A stretch of DNA of 7,987 bases from positions 9,823-17,809 of the forward strand of contig DBLF01000107.1 of the NCBI GenBank assembly GCA_002297965.1, read 5' to 3'. A program made the position numbers and the translations under genes. The notes under the pieces were generated by a model. It had not been told where the DNA came from. It did not search any database and was given only the letters and a program-made list of their open reading frames with translations. The stretch is from Candidatus Segatella papionis. GTDB taxonomy: Bacteria > Bacteroidota > Bacteroidia > Bacteroidales > Bacteroidaceae. Position 1 is the stretch's first letter, and each line of letters starts with the position of its first letter. Positions 1 to 5,456 of this stretch are shown here, piece after piece.

Positions 1-573
1 GCCAAGGAGAGCAAGGAGTATGTGCTCCAGTTCCCTTTGCCATCTATCACCGCACCTGTACTCATCGACAACATCTTCTATGATTTCGACAAGGCGACAT
101 TGACACCAGCCAGCACCAAGGCGCTCGATGAACTCGTGGGATTACTCAAAGAAAACCCGAACGTTACCATCGAGCTGAGCGCCCACTGCGACTACAAGGG
201 CAACGCCGAGTACAACAAGCGATTGTCGCAACGCCGTGCCCAGTCGGTGGTGGATTATCTCATTCATCACGGCATCGAGAAGGAACGCCTTACCCCTATG
301 GGATATGGCAAGGAGCGTCCGAAGACCATCCGAAAGAAAATAACCGAGAAGTATCCTTGGCTCAAGGAAGGCGATGTGCTGACCGAGGAGTTTATCCTGA
401 AGCAGACCAAGGAGCACCAGGAGATATGCAACCAGTTGAACCGCCGCACCGAGTTCATCGTCCTTCGCACCACCTACAATATGTTTGACGAGAAGGGCAA
501 CTTGAAGAATCCTCCGAAACCGAAGCCTCAGAAAGAAGAAACTCCTGATGAAAATATATTCGACTTCGAATAG
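1..573 (+). CDS. OmpA-family protein, C-terminal part (5' end outside window)
   Basis: The reading frame is open from the first base, so the gene starts upstream; 190 codons and a TAG stop are visible. Visible residues 20-110 form an OmpA-like C-terminal domain: the NIFYDFDKATL strand, then AHCDYKG, YNKRLSQRRAQSV and GYGKERP. Asp64 and Arg79 match the pair that in this family holds the diaminopimelate of peptidoglycan, so the protein should anchor an envelope component to the cell wall from the periplasm. After the core comes a Bacteroidetes-style extension (WLKEGDVLTEEFI, then CNQLNRRTEFIVLRTTY) and a Pro/Lys/Glu-rich tail. Such domains often end longer proteins with TPR or PD40 beta-propeller repeats, including PorE-like type IX secretion proteins, but that part is not visible, so a secretion role cannot be claimed. 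GTG at 22 is an internal Val codon, not a start. The last codons and stop lie inside a long hairpin. The downstream neighbour converges on it. Confidence 0.9.
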   Translation, partial: AKESKEYVLQFPLPSITAPVLIDNIFYDFDKATLTPASTKALDELVGLLKENPNVTIELSAHCDYKGNAEYNKRLSQRRAQSVVDYLIHHGIEKERLTPMGYGKERPKTIRKKITEKYPWLKEGDVLTEEFILKQTKEHQEICNQLNRRTEFIVLRTTYNMFDEKGNLKNPPKPKPQKEETPDENIFDFE

Positions 574-587
574 TTTTTCATCAGGAG
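531..587 (-). terminator. Long hairpin over the OmpA-gene stop codon; candidate terminator for the minus-strand sigma block
   Basis: CTCCTGATGAAAA (542-554) is perfectly complementary to TTTTCATCAGGAG (575-587). Inside the loop, ATTCGA (558-563) pairs with TCGAAT (566-571), and T557 can pair with A572. The stop codon (571-573) is therefore inside the structure. Reading rightwards, no T-run follows the hairpin. Reading leftwards, it is followed by TTTCTTCTTTC (complement of 531-541), which is what an intrinsic terminator for the minus-strand transcript from the sigma/anti-sigma genes would look like. The hairpin is seen directly; the terminator role and its direction are inference. Confidence 0.6.
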
Positions 588-649
588 CCTAGATAATTCC
601 TATAGAAAAGGGATAGAAATTTCGTTGCAAGGGGTAGAATTCTCCGTTG

Positions 650-745
650 CACGACGTGGGATGTGCATTTCACGACGTGAGATGGCCGTTTCACGACGTG
701 GGATGCGCATTTCACGTCGTGAGATGGCCGTTTCACGACGTGAAA
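650..745. repeat. Tandem array of exact 21-bp period, alternating A/B units (42-bp higher-order repeat)
   Basis: The core CACGACGTG (CACGTCGTG in the fourth copy) starts at 650, 671, 692, 713 and 734, exactly 21 bp apart. Units alternate: A units continue GGGATGyGCATTT, B units continue GAGATGGCCGTTT. A1 and A2 differ at one base (664/706), as do B1 and B2 (675/717), so the array looks like a duplicated 42-bp dimer plus a 12-bp stub. The core is a dyad, CACG-N-CGTG. The last copy extends to a 19-bp palindrome, CGTTTCACGACGTGAAACG (729-747). More diverged units with GGGATAGAA / GGGTAGAA and CGTTGCA (610-651) precede the array. It fills the gap between two convergent genes. A period divisible by three keeps several frames open, which explains spurious ORFs here. 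Function is unknown; REP-like or protein-binding elements are possible. Confidence 0.9.
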
Positions 746-753
746 CGAAAAAA

Positions 754-1218
754 TCAACGAGCATCAGAAACTTCGTTGTACCCCCAGACCATCACGATGA
801 CCAAGGCACCCGCTAACATCAACAATAGATTATGTGATTGCCCGAGCACATTGAGCGATTGAGTCAAGGCTCGAGAGCCTGACACCAAGAAGTCTATCTT
901 CATACCATAAAGGAATGACTGTATCTGTTCCCATCCCTGGCATACGACAGCGGCAACGATACCTATGGCGACACAAGCTGCCGTCCATAGATGTTCCAGT
1001 CGGCGGCGCTTAGCCACCTCCTTCTCCATTTCAGAAGAAGGCAATGCCTGCATCACCCTATCCGAAAAGCCATCGTCGGGAATATCCATCCGACAATCGG
1101 CAAAGAAAGACTGCAGGAGTTGCTCGTCTTGTGCGCTCAACTCCGCATCCATATCCATCGAAACTTGTTCGATGTTCATGTTTTTTGTATTATCTATCGT
1201 CTTATCGGTCATAACCAT
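754..1218 (-). CDS. DUF5056-like two-TM protein, probable anti-sigma partner
   Basis: A protein of 154 residues overlaps the end of the upstream sigma-factor gene by 17 bp, which suggests translational coupling. The N-terminal cytoplasmic part holds DEQLLQSFFADCRMDIPDDG at about 31-50, then FSDRVMQALP. This pattern is typical of small Bacteroidales proteins named DUF5056 (recalled from memory, not searched). A basic KRRR patch (70-73) precedes a first membrane segment near 78-95; a second lies near 130-147, separated by about 35 residues. The position directly after an ECF sigma gene, the soluble N-terminus and the membrane anchor fit a sigma-factor antagonist, but no ZAS zinc motif (HxxxCxxC) is present, so the anti-sigma role is inference. 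The start is uncertain: ATG at 1218, ATG at 1212 and ATG at 1179 are all possible. The region ahead of the start has no Shine-Dalgarno and is A/T-rich. The gene stops 8 bp from the 21-bp repeat array. Confidence 0.8.
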   Translation of the reverse strand: MVMTDKTIDNTKNMNIEQVSMDMDAELSAQDEQLLQSFFADCRMDIPDDGFSDRVMQALPSSEMEKEVAKRRRLEHLWTAACVAIGIVAAVVCQGWEQIQSFLYGMKIDFLVSGSRALTQSLNVLGQSHNLLLMLAGALVIVMVWGYNEVSDAR

Positions 1219-1741
1219 TTTGTTTTAAGTAACTTGCAAGTTTTGATTTACCACGGGAGAGGTGCGACTTGATGGTGCCTTGCGCCATGCCCGTCACCTC
1301 CGCTATCTTATCTATCGGCAAACCCTCCATCAGCTGCAGCGTGATGCAGGTCCGTTCGTTCTCACTCAATATCCTGAGGGCATTGAGCAAGTCCATCTTC
1401 AAGGCAGAATTGGTGCCTTGAGCATTTTTCCGAGCCACGGCAGGCGTCTCCATGTCTTGAGTCACCTTGTGGCTACGGGTATAGTCGTACCACACGTTGT
1501 AAGCGATACGATAGAGCCAAGTGGAGAAATTGGCTGCACCCTTGAAGCTAGCCAAATGGGTGTAAGCCTTGACAAAGGTATCCTGCGCCAAGTCGTCACT
1601 CAGCTGCACATCTCCCATCGTCTGGCGAAGAAAGAAGCCACGAATGGGTGACTGATACTTCTTGACCAGCAAGTCGAACGACTTGCGGTCGTGAAGCATC
1701 ACCACCTTCGTGACGAGAGAGAGATCGTTTACCTTTTCCAC
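1202..1741 (-). CDS. ECF-type RNA polymerase sigma factor (sigma-70 family)
   Basis: The product has 179 residues, normal for an ECF sigma factor. Region 2 spans about 20-92: FDLLVKKYQSPIRGFF, then DDLAQDTFVKAYTHLASFKG and FSTWLYRIAYNVWYDYTR, the part that binds core polymerase and the -10 element. Region 4 spans about 118-172: LRILSENERTCITLQLMEGL, then the helix-turn-helix IAEVTGMAQGTIKSHLSRGK that reads the -35 element. There is no region 3. The start used is GTG at 1741, because residues from VNDLSLV onward look like the normal N-terminus; ATG at 1699 would remove the first 14 residues. The next gene overlaps its 3' end by 17 bp and is probably its antagonist. Upstream, 106 bp separate it from the DUF6249-like gene on the same strand; I find no convincing TAnnTTTG promoter there, so it may be co-transcribed. 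Its target genes cannot be read from this window. Confidence 0.93.
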   Translation of the reverse strand: MEKVNDLSLVTKVVMLHDRKSFDLLVKKYQSPIRGFFLRQTMGDVQLSDDLAQDTFVKAYTHLASFKGAANFSTWLYRIAYNVWYDYTRSHKVTQDMETPAVARKNAQGTNSALKMDLLNALRILSENERTCITLQLMEGLPIDKIAEVTGMAQGTIKSHLSRGKSKLASYLKQNGYDR

Positions 1742-1847
1742 TATATATATTAACTAATAATTCTACAAACTGCTAACTTCTATCTATCTTTTAAGTACTG
1801 TCTTTTATTAATAGTATCCATTTAACGACATCCTTTTACTGATACCC

Positions 1848-2600
1848 TTAGATGGCAGTGCCATTATAACCAGTGCCCTGATTACCATGACGGTTGTTCC
1901 ACCAATCCTTGATGGCTGGCAAAGCACCAATAACAGTCTGTCCAAGACCATAGATACCAACCAGGGCACCGATACCTGCCAAGAAATCAGACGCCCACCA
2001 AGCGAACATAGCACACAAGCCCAAGCCTAAGAAGGTGTTTCGTAATCCTCGCTTCACGAGATACTCGTCGCTCTGCTTGTCTATCGGGCGGTCGCTCTCA
2101 GGAACATTGATGCCTTTCTCCATCGCCATCTCAGCCAACTTGATGCGGTCGTTGTGGCGACGCATCAGATAACGAATGATGAGCCAGATGATGATAAGCG
2201 GAGCAAAGATGAAAGCCAGTCCGAAAACGATGCTCAAGATGATAAAGAAGACAAGCGCCCCCTTGCCGAAGACCGACCCGAAGAAATCGAATGGGTCGTC
2301 GTAGTTGCCAAGGCTATACTTAGAGTGGTAGCTTCTATCGTTACCATCATCATCGTAATCATTTGCCGCCGTCGTATCCACATCGGTCGTATCAGAATAA
2401 GCCTCGACTCCCTCGTCATCAGCTGACTGCTTTTGCTCGGCAGCCTCCTTCTTGTCGGCCTTCTCCTGGGGAGTAGCCTCCTGCTTATCCACCTGTTGGG
2501 TGGTTGGATGGTAACGATGCTTAGGAGCAGATGCAGCCAAAGACACTTGTGTAGCTCCGAGGCTCAAGATGAGCGCCCATGTTAATATCGCTTTCTTCAT
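1848..2600 (-). CDS. Signal-peptide-bearing membrane protein, DUF6249-like
   Basis: The product has 250 residues from ATG at 2600; a TTG nine bases upstream is in frame, but the ATG gives a normal signal peptide (MKKAILTWALILSLG, cleavage near 22-24). Residues 25-105 are a low-complexity polar stretch rich in Lys, Glu and Asp with an acidic patch (YDDDGND, 82-88), probably extracytoplasmic and disordered. A long hydrophobic region at about 114-145 is followed by a charged stretch RYLMRRHNDRIKLAEMAMEK (143-162), then two more hydrophobic segments near 187-205 and 208-228. This order fits the DUF6249 family of Bacteroidales (from memory). The biochemical role is unknown. It precedes the sigma and probable anti-sigma genes, so it may be part of the same membrane-stress module, perhaps as a sensor; that is inference from position only. 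A candidate promoter lies about 80-110 bp upstream. Confidence 0.85.
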   Translation of the reverse strand: MKKAILTWALILSLGATQVSLAASAPKHRYHPTTQQVDKQEATPQEKADKKEAAEQKQSADDEGVEAYSDTTDVDTTAANDYDDDGNDRSYHSKYSLGNYDDPFDFFGSVFGKGALVFFIILSIVFGLAFIFAPLIIIWLIIRYLMRRHNDRIKLAEMAMEKGINVPESDRPIDKQSDEYLVKRGLRNTFLGLGLCAMFAWWASDFLAGIGALVGIYGLGQTVIGALPAIKDWWNNRHGNQGTGYNGTAI

Positions 2601-2677
2601 ATCTATCAATATTTTTATTGTTTTACCTTGTTATTTATTAAAATTTCTATGTCTTAGACGCATCCGTTGCCAATTTA

Positions 2678-2709
2678 GTTGCAAAGAAACAAAAAAATTC
2701 TTATTTTTG
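2678..2709 (+). promoter_or_regulatory. Bacteroidetes-type promoter candidate for rsmF-folA
   Basis: TATTTTTG (2702-2709) fits the -7 consensus TAnnTTTG exactly. GTTG (2678-2681) lies 20 nt upstream as a -33 element (3 of 4 to TTTG). Transcription would start near 2716, giving a leader of about 105 nt before ATG at 2823. The leader is AT-rich and I see no riboswitch in it. The site overlaps a promoter candidate facing the other way. Confidence 0.6.
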
Positions 2710-2713
2710 CAAA
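2682..2713 (-). promoter_or_regulatory. Bacteroidetes-type promoter candidate for the DUF6249/sigma block
   Basis: On the minus strand, TTTG (complement of 2710-2713) is followed after 20 nt by TTTCTTTG (complement of 2682-2689). The latter matches TAnnTTTG except at its second base. It would start transcription near 2675, about 75 nt before ATG at 2600. The two candidate promoters occupy the same 36 bp, with TTGCAA palindromes at 2679-2684 and 2707-2712 marking the two ends. Confidence 0.45.
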
Positions 2714-2769
2714 CGAATTGCGATACAATTGCATTTCAATAAGCATTTTATCGGATTCATAAGGATATT

Positions 2770-2787
2770 TACACCTTATTATATATA
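2770..2787. repeat. AT-rich motif in the rsmF leader, shared with the exbB leader
   Basis: TACACCTTATTATATATA here is identical over 18 bp to 7773-7790, about 5 kb away. There the motif is followed by a second, slightly longer copy. In this leader it reads in the direction of the gene; before exbB it reads against the gene. Chance is possible given the low complexity. Confidence 0.55.
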
Positions 2788-2822
2788 GAGAACATAAACA
2801 AACTTTTTTACGATTATAAATA

Positions 2823-4307
2823 ATGAAGACATTACCAGCAGACTTCATCAAATATACACAGGCGTTGATGGGCGACAAGCTCTATCATCAACTGGAACAA
2901 GGAATCTTGGAGGTAGAACCTCCTGTCAGCATCCGTCTCAACCCCTTCAAGTGCAAGGAAGGTGAGGATGCTGAGGGAGAACCTATCCCATGGTGCCCTG
3001 CCACAGGACGCTATCTCAGTGCTCGTCCCAACTTTACGTTCGACCCATTGCTCCATGCAGGCAAGTACTATGTGCAGGAAGCATCGTCGATGTTTGTGGA
3101 TTTAGTGATTCGACAACTGGTTCATCATCCGGTGATGATGCTCGACCTCTGTGCCGCCCCAGGCGGAAAATCCACCGCTGTAAGAGCAGCATTGCCAGAA
3201 GGTAGTCTGCTGTTTAGCAACGAGCCTATGCGCACTCGCTCGCAGATTCTCGCCGAAAACATCCAGAAGTTCGGTCATCCCGATATGATTGTCACCAACA
3301 ACTATCCTCGTGACTACAAGAAGTCGAAGCTCCAATTCGACGTCATCCTCACCGACGTGCCTTGCTCGGGCGAAGGAATGTTCCGCAAGGACGATGGTGC
3401 CATCGAGGAATGGAGCCTGCAAAATGTGGATAACTGCTGGCACCTGCAACGAGAAATCGTCGCTGACATTTGGAACTGCCTGAAACCCGGCGGCATCCTC
3501 ATCTACTCCACCTGCACCTTCAATGCCCATGAGGACGAGGAGAACATCGCCTGGATTTGCGAAGAACTAGGAGCAGAACCCATCGCATTGCAAGACATCG
3601 AGGACTCTTGGAACATCACGGGCAATCTCCTCAATCAAGAAAACACAGGCAATCTCGAAGCATCAGATGCCATAGGCAATCTCAAGGCTTCCGACATCCC
3701 TGTCTATCGCTTTCTGCCAGGCAAGACTCGTGGCGAAGGCATCTTCCTCGCCGTGCTTCGCAAAAAGGGAGAAGCGGAAAGCGACACCAAGAAGAAAGAA
3801 AACAAGAAAGAGAAAAAGAGAAAAGACAAAAAGGGCAACAAGGCTAAAGCTCCAGAGATACCAAAGGGTTGGCTGAAGGAAGAAGATTCCTTTACATCTA
3901 TAACACAGGAGGATGCCAAGGAAAATGCGCTGTATGCGATACCCTCAGCATGGAAAGATACTTACGAGACTGCAAAACAAAGTCTGAAGGTGATGCATGC
4001 GGGCATCAAATTGGCTACCAGCAAAGGTAAGGACTGGATACCCGACCAAAGTCTCGCCCTTTCCATCGCCCTCAACCCAGAAACATTCCCGCAAGTGGAG
4101 CTTTCCTACGAGGATGCCATCCGCTACCTGCGCAAAGAGGCTGTGAACTTACCAGCCGACACCCCGAAGGGATACGTACTCGTGACCTATCACAACATAC
4201 CTTTGGGATGGGAGAAGAACATAGGCAACCGTGCCAACAACCTCTATCCACAAGAATGGAAAATCAAGAGCACGCACGTGCCGGAAGAACAAAGACTCAT
4301 CAAATGA
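2823..4307 (+). CDS. rsmF: RsmF/NOL1-NOP2-Sun family 16S rRNA cytosine-C5 methyltransferase
   Basis: This 494-residue SAM-dependent RNA m5C methyltransferase should modify cytosine in 16S rRNA. An N-terminal domain (1-100) with SIRLNPFK precedes a Rossmann-fold core. Motif I, DLCAAPGGKS, is at 108-117. Motif IV, DVPCSGEGMF, is at 178-187 with Cys181, and motif VI, YSTCTFN, is at 228-234 with Cys231. These two cysteines are the general-release and nucleophile residues of the family. The core ends with RFLPGKTRGEGIFLAVLRK (297-315). A lysine-rich linker (KKKENKKEKKRKDKK, 323-337) then joins a C-terminal RNA-binding domain of RsmF type, with LGWEKNIGNRANNLYPQEWK near the end. The exact rRNA site is inferred from family resemblance. 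Odd feature: an in-frame triplicated nine-residue repeat (GNL...) at 267-293. The start ATG at 2823 follows an AT-rich leader. The stop overlaps the folA start by ATGA. Confidence 0.92.
   Translation: MKTLPADFIKYTQALMGDKLYHQLEQGILEVEPPVSIRLNPFKCKEGEDAEGEPIPWCPATGRYLSARPNFTFDPLLHAGKYYVQEASSMFVDLVIRQLVHHPVMMLDLCAAPGGKSTAVRAALPEGSLLFSNEPMRTRSQILAENIQKFGHPDMIVTNNYPRDYKKSKLQFDVILTDVPCSGEGMFRKDDGAIEEWSLQNVDNCWHLQREIVADIWNCLKPGGILIYSTCTFNAHEDEENIAWICEELGAEPIALQDIEDSWNITGNLLNQENTGNLEASDAIGNLKASDIPVYRFLPGKTRGEGIFLAVLRKKGEAESDTKKKENKKEKKRKDKKGNKAKAPEIPKGWLKEEDSFTSITQEDAKENALYAIPSAWKDTYETAKQSLKVMHAGIKLATSKGKDWIPDQSLALSIALNPETFPQVELSYEDAIRYLRKEAVNLPADTPKGYVLVTYHNIPLGWEKNIGNRANNLYPQEWKIKSTHVPEEQRLIK
3621..3701 (+). 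repeat. In-frame 27-bp triplicate repeat within rsmF
   Basis: GGCAATCTC begins at 3621, 3648 and 3675, exactly 27 bp apart and in codon phase. The encoded units are GNLLNQENT, GNLEASDAI and GNLKASDIP (residues 267-293). The second and third units also share the residues ASD. The repeat lies in a surface loop just before the last strand of the methyltransferase core. Confidence 0.85.
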
Positions 4308-4828
4308 TTATCAGTATTATCGCATGCATCGCAAAATCGAATAGGGCAATCGGCTACCAAAACCGATTGCTCTATCATATCCCATCGGATATGACTCGCT
4401 TCCGTGAACTGACCACGGGGCACACCATCATCATGGGCAGAAAGACCTATGAGTCGCTCCCCCATGGAGCCTTGCCCAACCGCAAGAACATCGTCATCAG
4501 CAGTACCCTAGACAAGCTTCCTGGGTGCGAAGTCTATCCATCCTTTGAGCGTGCCATCCATTCAGAAAGCAGCGATGTGCTTTACATGAGCAAGGAAGAT
4601 TCCTGGGCAGCCAGCAACCAAGAGATATTCATCATCGGCGGCGAAAGCATTTACAAGGAGGCATTGCCCCTTGCCAGCAAGCTCTATCTCACGATGGTAG
4701 AAGGTCCTAGCCCTGCGGGCGATGCCTTCTTCCCAACCATCGACCTCAGCGAATGGAAAGAGACAGAAAAAGAAATGAGGAACGAAAACGACTTGTCGTT
4801 CACGTTCCTCACTCTAGAAAGGATATAA
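4304..4828 (+). CDS. folA: Dihydrofolate reductase
   Basis: The product has 174 residues, close to the normal length of bacterial DHFR. It reduces dihydrofolate to tetrahydrofolate with NADPH in the cytoplasm, supporting thymidylate, purine and methionine synthesis. The order of motifs is typical: MIISIIACIAKSNRAIG (strand A and Met20-type loop), LLYHIPSDMTRFRELT with the substrate-binding acid Asp29, then IIMGRKTYESLP (42-53) and NRKNIVIS for NADPH. IIGGESIY (110-117) with its Gly-Gly follows, then LYLTMVEG and DAFFP. The start is ATG at 4304, which overlaps the rsmF stop as ATGA; a longer in-frame reading exists upstream but lies in rsmF. The overlap implies translational coupling. No thyA is next to it in the window. 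The last 50 bp contain a near-perfect hairpin, and its TAA directly abuts the stop codon of the convergent Lrp-type gene. Confidence 0.95.
   Translation: MIISIIACIAKSNRAIGYQNRLLYHIPSDMTRFRELTTGHTIIMGRKTYESLPHGALPNRKNIVISSTLDKLPGCEVYPSFERAIHSESSDVLYMSKEDSWAASNQEIFIIGGESIYKEALPLASKLYLTMVEGPSPAGDAFFPTIDLSEWKETEKEMRNENDLSFTFLTLERI
4762..4811 (-). terminator. Intrinsic terminator for the lrp-type gene, inside the folA coding end
   Basis: GAGGAACG (4777-4784) pairs with CGTTCCTC (4803-4810), and T4776 with A4811. After a 2x2 internal loop, AACGAC (4787-4792) faces GTCGTT (4795-4800) with a minimal loop. On the minus strand the hairpin is followed by ATTTCTTTTTCTGTCT (complement of 4761-4776). It begins about 18 nt after the stop of the Lrp-type gene, as expected of its intrinsic terminator. 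On the plus strand no T-run follows, so it is a weak candidate for ending folA. Confidence 0.75.
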
Positions 4829-5338
4829 TTACTCTGCTGCCTCTGCATTTTCCTCCTCATTACCACTTACTCGCTTCAAGTCCTTCAAAGAGAGCTGGCG
4901 ATCGATGGCAGCATTGAAAGAGATGATGGTCTCGCTGCGAGACAAGCCCAGTGGCTGCAACTTGTCGTGGATAATCTCCAAGAGATGATGGTTGTTGATG
5001 GCATAAATCTTGATGAACATATCGAAGCCACCTGTGGTGTAATGACACTCCACAACCTCAGGAATCTTCTTGAGTTCCTCCACCACATGGTCGAAGTTCT
5101 CAGGATCCTTCAAGAACAAACCCATATAGGCACAGGTCTCGTATCCTATTTTTTCTGGGTCGATGACAAACTGCGAGCCCTTGATAATACCAAGGTTAGT
5201 GAGCTTTGCTACACGCTGATGAATGGCAGCACCACTTACATTGCAAGCACGTGCTACTTCCAAAAATGGAATACGGGCATCCTGCGAAATCAGCTTCAGA
5301 ATCTGCCTGTCTAATGAATCTAATACTTGTTTTGCCAT
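4829..5338 (-). CDS. Lrp/AsnC-family transcriptional regulator
   Basis: The product has 169 residues, about the normal Lrp/AsnC length. It starts with the family opening LDSLDRQILKLISQDARIPF (6-25), followed by a helix-turn-helix (LEVARACNVSGAAIHQRVAK, 26-45) and LGIIKGSQFVIDPEKIGY. The C-terminal RAM domain (about 68-150) includes VVECHYTTGGFDMFIKIYA and LGLSRSETIISF, the fold that makes dimers and octamers and often binds amino acids. A short Glu/Asn/Ala-rich tail follows. The protein should bind DNA and regulate amino-acid or central metabolism; ligand and targets are unknown. ATG at 5338 is preceded by a very good promoter with a leader of only about 15 nt, so it is its own transcription unit rather than the end of the exb operon. 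Its stop codon abuts that of folA with no base between, and its terminator appears to lie inside folA. Confidence 0.93.
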   Translation of the reverse strand: MAKQVLDSLDRQILKLISQDARIPFLEVARACNVSGAAIHQRVAKLTNLGIIKGSQFVIDPEKIGYETCAYMGLFLKDPENFDHVVEELKKIPEVVECHYTTGGFDMFIKIYAINNHHLLEIIHDKLQPLGLSRSETIISFNAAIDRQLSLKDLKRVSGNEEENAEAAE

Positions 5339-5358
5339 ATTTTATTATTATTTACCTG

Positions 5359-5390
5359 CAAAGGTAGCATAATTCTTTAGAAAATGCAAT
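5359..5390 (-). promoter_or_regulatory. Promoter of the lrp-type gene
   Basis: On the minus strand, ATTG (complement of 5387-5390) is followed after 20 nt by TACCTTTG (complement of 5359-5366), a perfect TAnnTTTG -7 element. The expected start is near 5352, giving a leader of about 14 nt. It has the same -7 box as the tRNA-Ser promoter in this window. Confidence 0.8.
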
Positions 5391-5436
5391 TTTTCGTAAG
5401 AAAAAGATAATAAATTAATATTATTTTTCCTTTTCT

Positions 5437-5456
5437 AGCCCATTATTGGGCTTTTT
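5437..5456 (+). terminator. Hairpin with T-run, reading rightwards, around the exbD stop codon
   Basis: AGCCCA (5437-5442) pairs with TGGGCT (5447-5452) around a TTAT loop, followed on the plus strand by a T-run (5452-5456). The loop contains the stop codon of the minus-strand exbD gene. The polarity is that of an intrinsic terminator for rightward transcription, although no plus-strand gene ends here. On the minus strand the hairpin is followed by AGAAAAGG, not T. It may stop antisense transcription or simply cap the exbD mRNA; both are inference. Confidence 0.5.

Noticed and set aside
650..745. CRISPR array
   Set aside because: The repeats are directly adjacent 21-bp units without unique spacers, and no cas genes are present.
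625..862. Two overlapping plus-strand ORFs with repeating peptides (SRREMAV; FHDVRWP types)
   Set aside because: They are translations of the 21-bp array, whose period keeps frames open. Neither has a plausible start region or any family resemblance.
1231..1242. Perfect palindrome AACTTGCAAGTT near the sigma/anti-sigma overlap
   Set aside because: Only 12 bp, in sigma-factor codons for the YLKQ region, with no second copy and no suitable promoter context.
1742..1847. Possible separate promoter for the sigma gene (GCAGTTTG on the minus strand)
   Set aside because: Lacks the TA of TAnnTTTG and has no clear -33 box; not better than chance in AT-rich DNA.
2716..2822. Riboswitch or attenuator in the rsmF leader
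   Set aside because: About 105 nt of AT-rich sequence with no conserved aptamer motif and no stable hairpin that I could find.
4208..4303. In-frame N-terminal extension of folA
   Set aside because: It lies in rsmF codons in another frame. DHFR begins properly at MIISIIA (4304) with coupling to the rsmF stop.
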